Assembly (NCBI RefSeq): GCF_001040705.1
Contig: NZ_CVQP01000005.1
Location: 349,440-413,439, forward strand
Direction: 5' to 3'
From: Rhodococcus sp. RD6.2
GTDB lineage: Bacteria; Actinomycetota; Actinomycetes; Mycobacteriales; Mycobacteriaceae
Length of the DNA: 64,000 nt
Position 1 is the stretch's first letter, and the number at the start of each line of letters is the position of its first letter. The notes under the pieces were generated by a model. The model was given only the letters and a program-made list of their open reading frames with translations, was not told where the DNA came from and made no database searches. Below are positions 61,325-64,000 of the stretch, piece after piece. Position numbers and translations under genes: made by a program.

Positions 61325-61984
61325 TCAGATCGTCTCGGGTCGTGTCCCGGCCACCGCGCTGTGGCGGGCAATGCCTGCAGTCGTCCCGAGCACGACGATC
61401 ACGACTCCGACCACCACGGCGAGGACGGTCGGGGTCGGGTTGAAGTTCCTCCACCATGCGATTGCCATGCCGGCGCCGATGCTGAGGACTGCTCCCGCCG
61501 GCAGAAGTACCGACAGCCACCGAAGCGTCGACGATGCTCGTGGATCACGACGAAGGGTGACCCACACGAACAGCAGGGCGCACAGATAGGCGAGTGCGCC
61601 CGACGACGCATACATGGGCAGGACGAATGGCCCCAGATCTACGGTCGGACGACCCGCGAACCCAGCGAAGACGGCGACCAGGATCACCGCCAGTCCAGCT
61701 GCCACGCCGAGAACGACAGCAGGAACAACCAGCTCCAGCCGCAGGGCGCGCCCGCACAGTCCCCGCTCGTCCGCCCACTGCCGGAGGGTCCGCGAGCCGT
61801 CGTCACCGAGGACCGCCGACGGGTCGTGGCCGTCCCGGAGGGCACCGTCGATTTCCGCCTCCAGTTCGGAGAGCATCATCTTTCGGTCCGGGCCACGGAC
61901 GCCGGCGCGGCGCCAGAGTCGGTTTGCCTCCCGGAGGGTCTCCTGGAGCTCACCGTTGTCGACTTGCGTGTTCGTGGTGTTCAT
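61325..61984 (-). CDS. HAAS-like domain membrane protein, partner of PadR
   Basis: A 219-residue protein. The N-terminal cytoplasmic part (residues 1-80) has a HAAS/DUF1700-like segment MLSELEAEIDGALRDGHDP. Four transmembrane helices follow (about 88-110, 122-145, 155-175, 183-205). Such proteins are usually encoded directly after a PadR gene, as here, with an ATGA overlap. They are thought to act with the regulator in envelope stress. Function remains unproved. Confidence 0.8.
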   Translation of the reverse strand: MNTTNTQVDNGELQETLREANRLWRRAGVRGPDRKMMLSELEAEIDGALRDGHDPSAVLGDDGSRTLRQWADERGLCGRALRLELVVPAVVLGVAAGLAVILVAVFAGFAGRPTVDLGPFVLPMYASSGALAYLCALLFVWVTLRRDPRASSTLRWLSVLLPAGAVLSIGAGMAIAWWRNFNPTPTVLAVVVGVVIVVLGTTAGIARHSAVAGTRPETI

Positions 61985-62343
61985 GCGACGCCCGTTCCGT
62001 TGTTGGTAGCCCGGTCTGGTGACTGCAGTAGTGAGGTGACGCTGCCGGAGAGTGCAAGCCATTCCGACGTTCCGCTGGCAAGCACGTCGATGCCGATCTC
62101 ACTGAGCGAGTAGTACTTTCGCGGCGGTCCTGACGGAGACGGCCGTTTCTCGGAAACCACGAGGCCCGCTTTCTCCAAGCGGGCCAGCAGCGGGTAGGCC
62201 GATCCTCCAGCGACGAGCAGATCTTGCTCGGCCAGCCGCTCCGTCAGTTCGTAGCCGTACACCGGCCGCTCTCTCAGCAGTGCCAGGAGGCAAAGATCGA
62301 GCACGCCTCGAAGCACGAGGCTTCGTCTCTCCACAGCACTCAT
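61981..62343 (-). CDS. PadR family transcriptional regulator
   Basis: A 120-residue PadR-type winged-helix regulator. It contains LDLCLLALLRERPVYGYEL, then GSAYPLLARLEKAGLV as the recognition region, and PPRKYYSLSEIG as the wing. The ATG at 62343 sits directly beside a perfect palindrome, so it probably represses itself. It heads a two-gene unit with the HAAS-like membrane protein. Confidence 0.93.
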   Translation of the reverse strand: MSAVERRSLVLRGVLDLCLLALLRERPVYGYELTERLAEQDLLVAGGSAYPLLARLEKAGLVVSEKRPSPSGPPRKYYSLSEIGIDVLASGTSEWLALSGSVTSLLQSPDRATNNGTGVA

Positions 62344-62377
62344 GCTCAACAAGCTAGCGGCATCTAGCTTGTTGAGC
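62344..62377. promoter_or_regulatory. PadR operator (perfect 14-base inverted repeat at the start codon)
   Basis: GCTCAACAAGCTAG-CGGCAT-CTAGCTTGTTGAGC begins at the base directly before the PadR ATG. No ribosome site fits between, so the transcript may be leaderless with the operator overlapping the promoter. Confidence 0.85.
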
Positions 62378-62846
62378 AAGATACTCGGGGTGGCATTTCT
62401 CCGGGCGCGGGATGACTGCGACCTTGCCGGAGTCCGGGACATGATCGAGGTTCGCGAGGAAGGTCACACCACACGACGTCCGAATCGAATTGACACAGGC
62501 CCCGCCCGGGCGGCAGAGTGTCCCGCCATGCGTATCCCACCAGCCAAGAAGAGCCGTCGGCGGCTCCGCGTTGGCTTGATCTGGGTGCAGAGACTCATCG
62601 GCTGACGCCGTCACGGATGAGCAACCTCCGCTAGCCGACCACGATTCGGCTGCACACCACCCGCATTCCCGGGTTCTTCGATTCCGTTCCGGCGCACAGC
62701 CCTTCGCCGCGCACGCACGCCCGCGCGTGCCCCGCTCTCGAGAACGGTCCTCGCCACCGTGCGGCCACTCCGGCACGAACAGCACGGCCGTCGCCTCGGA
62801 GCCTCGCGCCCCACCGGTCTCGACAACACACCTCCAGGGAACTCAC
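62378..62846 (+). promoter_or_regulatory. Long leader region of the ABC-F gene
   Basis: This 469-base stretch has no long gene. It carries a TTGACA (62490-62495) with a weak -10 (CAGAGT, 62514-62519), then a possible 25-codon ORF (62528-62605). Small stems include AGCCGA/TCGGCT (62633-62651), GCACGC/GCGTGC (62715-62730) and ACGGT/ACCGT (62744-62760). The ABC-F ribosome site lies at the end. This layout suits ribosome-mediated attenuation, which is inference. Confidence 0.5.
62528..62605 (+). CDS. Possible leader peptide upstream of the ABC-F gene
   Basis: A 25-codon ORF starting MRIPPAKKSRRRLRV and ending QRLIG, with seven basic residues in its first 15. It begins 33 bases after a TTGACA element and ends about 240 bases before the ABC-F start. 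It has no strong ribosome site. It may be a sensor ORF for antibiotic-stalled ribosomes, or just chance. Confidence 0.35.
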   Translation: MRIPPAKKSRRRLRVGLIWVQRLIG

Positions 62847-64000
62847 ATGATCACCACCACAGACCTCGAAGTCCGCGCCGGTACCCGGACACTCCTCACC
62901 GCGTCCGGGCCCGCGCTGCGCGTCCAGGCCGGGGACCGGATCGGCCTCGTCGGACGCAACGGCGCGGGCAAGACCACCACGCTGCGAATCCTCGCCGGGG
63001 AGGGCGAACCTTACGCCGGCGAGGTGATCCGCAGTGGTGAAATCGGTTACCTGCCACAGGATCCCAAGGAGGGTAACCTCGACATCCTGGCCAGGGATCG
63101 GGTGCTCTCGGCCCGCGGGCTCGACGAGATCCTGCGCAACATGGAGAAGCAGCAGGCGATCATGGCGGAGGCCGTCGACGACGCCGTACGTGACAGGGCA
63201 ATCGGCAAGTACGGACTGCTCGAGGAACGGTTCGCCGCGCTCGGCGGGTACGAGGCCGAGTCCGAGGCGGCCCGGATCTGCAACAGCCTCGGGCTCGCGA
63301 ACCGGATCCTGGCCCAGCCGCTACGCACGCTGTCGGGCGGTCAGCGTCGCCGCGTCGAGCTGGCCCGCATCTTGTTTGCCGCTACGGACGGCTCCGGCGG
63401 CAAGTCGAACACCACGCTTCTGCTCGACGAGCCGACCAACCACCTCGACGCCGACTCCATCACATGGCTGCGCGGGTTCCTGCAGAACCACGACGGCGGC
63501 CTCATCGTCATCAGCCACGACGTAGACCTGCTCAACGACGTGGTGAACAAGGTGTGGTTCCTCGACGCGGTGCGCGGCGAAGCGGACATCTACAACATGG
63601 GCTGGAAGAAGTACCTCGATGCCCGCGCCACTGACGAGCAGCGGCGCCGCCGTGAGCGTGCGAACGCGGAGAAGAAGGCATCCGCGCTGCGCCAGCAGGC
63701 CGCGAAGCTCGGAGCGAAGGCGACGAAGGCGACGGCCGCGCAGAACATGGCCAAGCGTGCCGACAAGCTGATCGCCGAACTCGACGACGTCCGCGTCGCC
63801 GACAAGGTCGCCCACATCCGGTTCCCGGAGCCTGCTCCGTGCGGCAAGACGCCGCTCATGGCCAAGGGCCTGACGAAGGTGTACGGCTCTCTGGAGATCT
63901 TCAGCGGCGTCGACCTCGCGATCGACCGCGGCGGCCGGGTCGTCATCCTCGGGCTCAACGGTGCGGGCAAGACGACGCTGCTGAGATTGCTTGCGGGAGC
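62847..64000 (+). CDS. ABC-F family ATPase, Rv1473-like (partial, 3' end beyond window)
   Basis: ABC-F proteins bind the ribosome, and several protect it from antibiotics. The 384 codons present show a first Walker A (GRNGAGKT at 36-43), a signature LSGGQRRR near 163 and LLLDEPTNHLDADS near 190. The charged interdomain linker follows (about 250-315), then a second Walker A (GLNGAGKT near 370). Sequence closely resembles mycobacterial Rv1473, a member of the WhiB7 regulon. The ATG follows AGGGA. The end cannot be judged from this window. Confidence 0.92.
   Translation, partial: MITTTDLEVRAGTRTLLTASGPALRVQAGDRIGLVGRNGAGKTTTLRILAGEGEPYAGEVIRSGEIGYLPQDPKEGNLDILARDRVLSARGLDEILRNMEKQQAIMAEAVDDAVRDRAIGKYGLLEERFAALGGYEAESEAARICNSLGLANRILAQPLRTLSGGQRRRVELARILFAATDGSGGKSNTTLLLDEPTNHLDADSITWLRGFLQNHDGGLIVISHDVDLLNDVVNKVWFLDAVRGEADIYNMGWKKYLDARATDEQRRRRERANAEKKASALRQQAAKLGAKATKATAAQNMAKRADKLIAELDDVRVADKVAHIRFPEPAPCGKTPLMAKGLTKVYGSLEIFSGVDLAIDRGGRVVILGLNGAGKTTLLRLLAG

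Noticed and set aside
1..64000. Possible prophage, integrative element, transposon or CRISPR array.
   Set aside because: No integrase, transposase, capsid or cas-like gene and no regularly spaced repeats were seen. Base composition looks even across the window.

Overview
The window is high-GC actinobacterial chromosome. It most resembles a mycolic-acid-forming genus such as Rhodococcus. This rests on a mycobacterial-type integration host factor, an NDMA-dependent alcohol dehydrogenase, a cutinase-family secreted protein, a DtxR/IdeR-type iron box, a GapB-type long GAPDH, an Rv1473-like ABC-F protein and frequent GTG starts. The organism call is inference from gene content. I saw no tRNA, rRNA, CRISPR array, integrase, transposase or prophage gene.

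Left end (1-9.2 kb, minus strand): the nuoA-B-C-D-E-F-G respiratory complex I operon. nuoG runs off the left edge, and most junctions are start/stop overlaps. It is preceded by a receiver-like protein and an acyl-CoA ligase that has a CRP-like site in front of it. From 9.3 to 24 kb: a fasciclin lipoprotein, a membrane-anchored molybdopterin oxidoreductase, CsbD, a winged-helix protein, a translationally coupled membrane protein/PrsW protease pair, an iron-box-controlled siderophore-binding lipoprotein with a PPOX-like protein, aminopeptidase N divergent from a tiny Cys-rich protein behind a CsoR-like palindrome, an SDR/TetR pair with two operators, an enoyl-CoA hydratase and mIHF.

From 24 to 48.5 kb: a flavoprotein/ferredoxin pair, two thioesterases, a TetR regulator with its operator, NDMA-alcohol dehydrogenase, a cupredoxin lipoprotein, a FUSC membrane protein, the cutinase-like protein, an ECF42-type sigma factor with its DGPF partner, several uncharacterised secreted or membrane proteins, a PaaX-type regulator coupled to an AidB-like acyl-CoA dehydrogenase, and a large STAND ATPase with an N-terminal LuxR helix-turn-helix.

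The most interesting block is 48.6-53.7 kb: five tightly packed plus-strand genes matching the uncharacterised families named STM4015, STM4014, STM4013, STM4012 and STM4011. They encode a leucine-rich-repeat-like protein, an ATP-grasp ligase, an alkaline-phosphatase-superfamily hydrolase and two radical SAM enzymes. The set looks like a biosynthetic or modification pathway with no known product. The hydrolase seems to have Thr where sulfatases have the formylglycine Cys/Ser.

Right end (53.7-64 kb): a minus-strand group (hydrolase with an unusual catalytic triad, Imm5-like protein, methyltransferase, unknown protein) divergent from a TetR gene, two unknown proteins, a transglutaminase-like protein, GapB, a PadR/membrane-protein pair with a perfect operator at the PadR start codon, and an ABC-F ribosome-protection-type ATPase (cut by the right edge). 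The ABC-F gene follows a long leader containing a possible 25-codon upstream ORF. Clear terminator hairpins lie at 7495-7530, 9253-9289, 15370-15405, 24003-24047, 28242-28269, 31752-31785 and 59571-59610.
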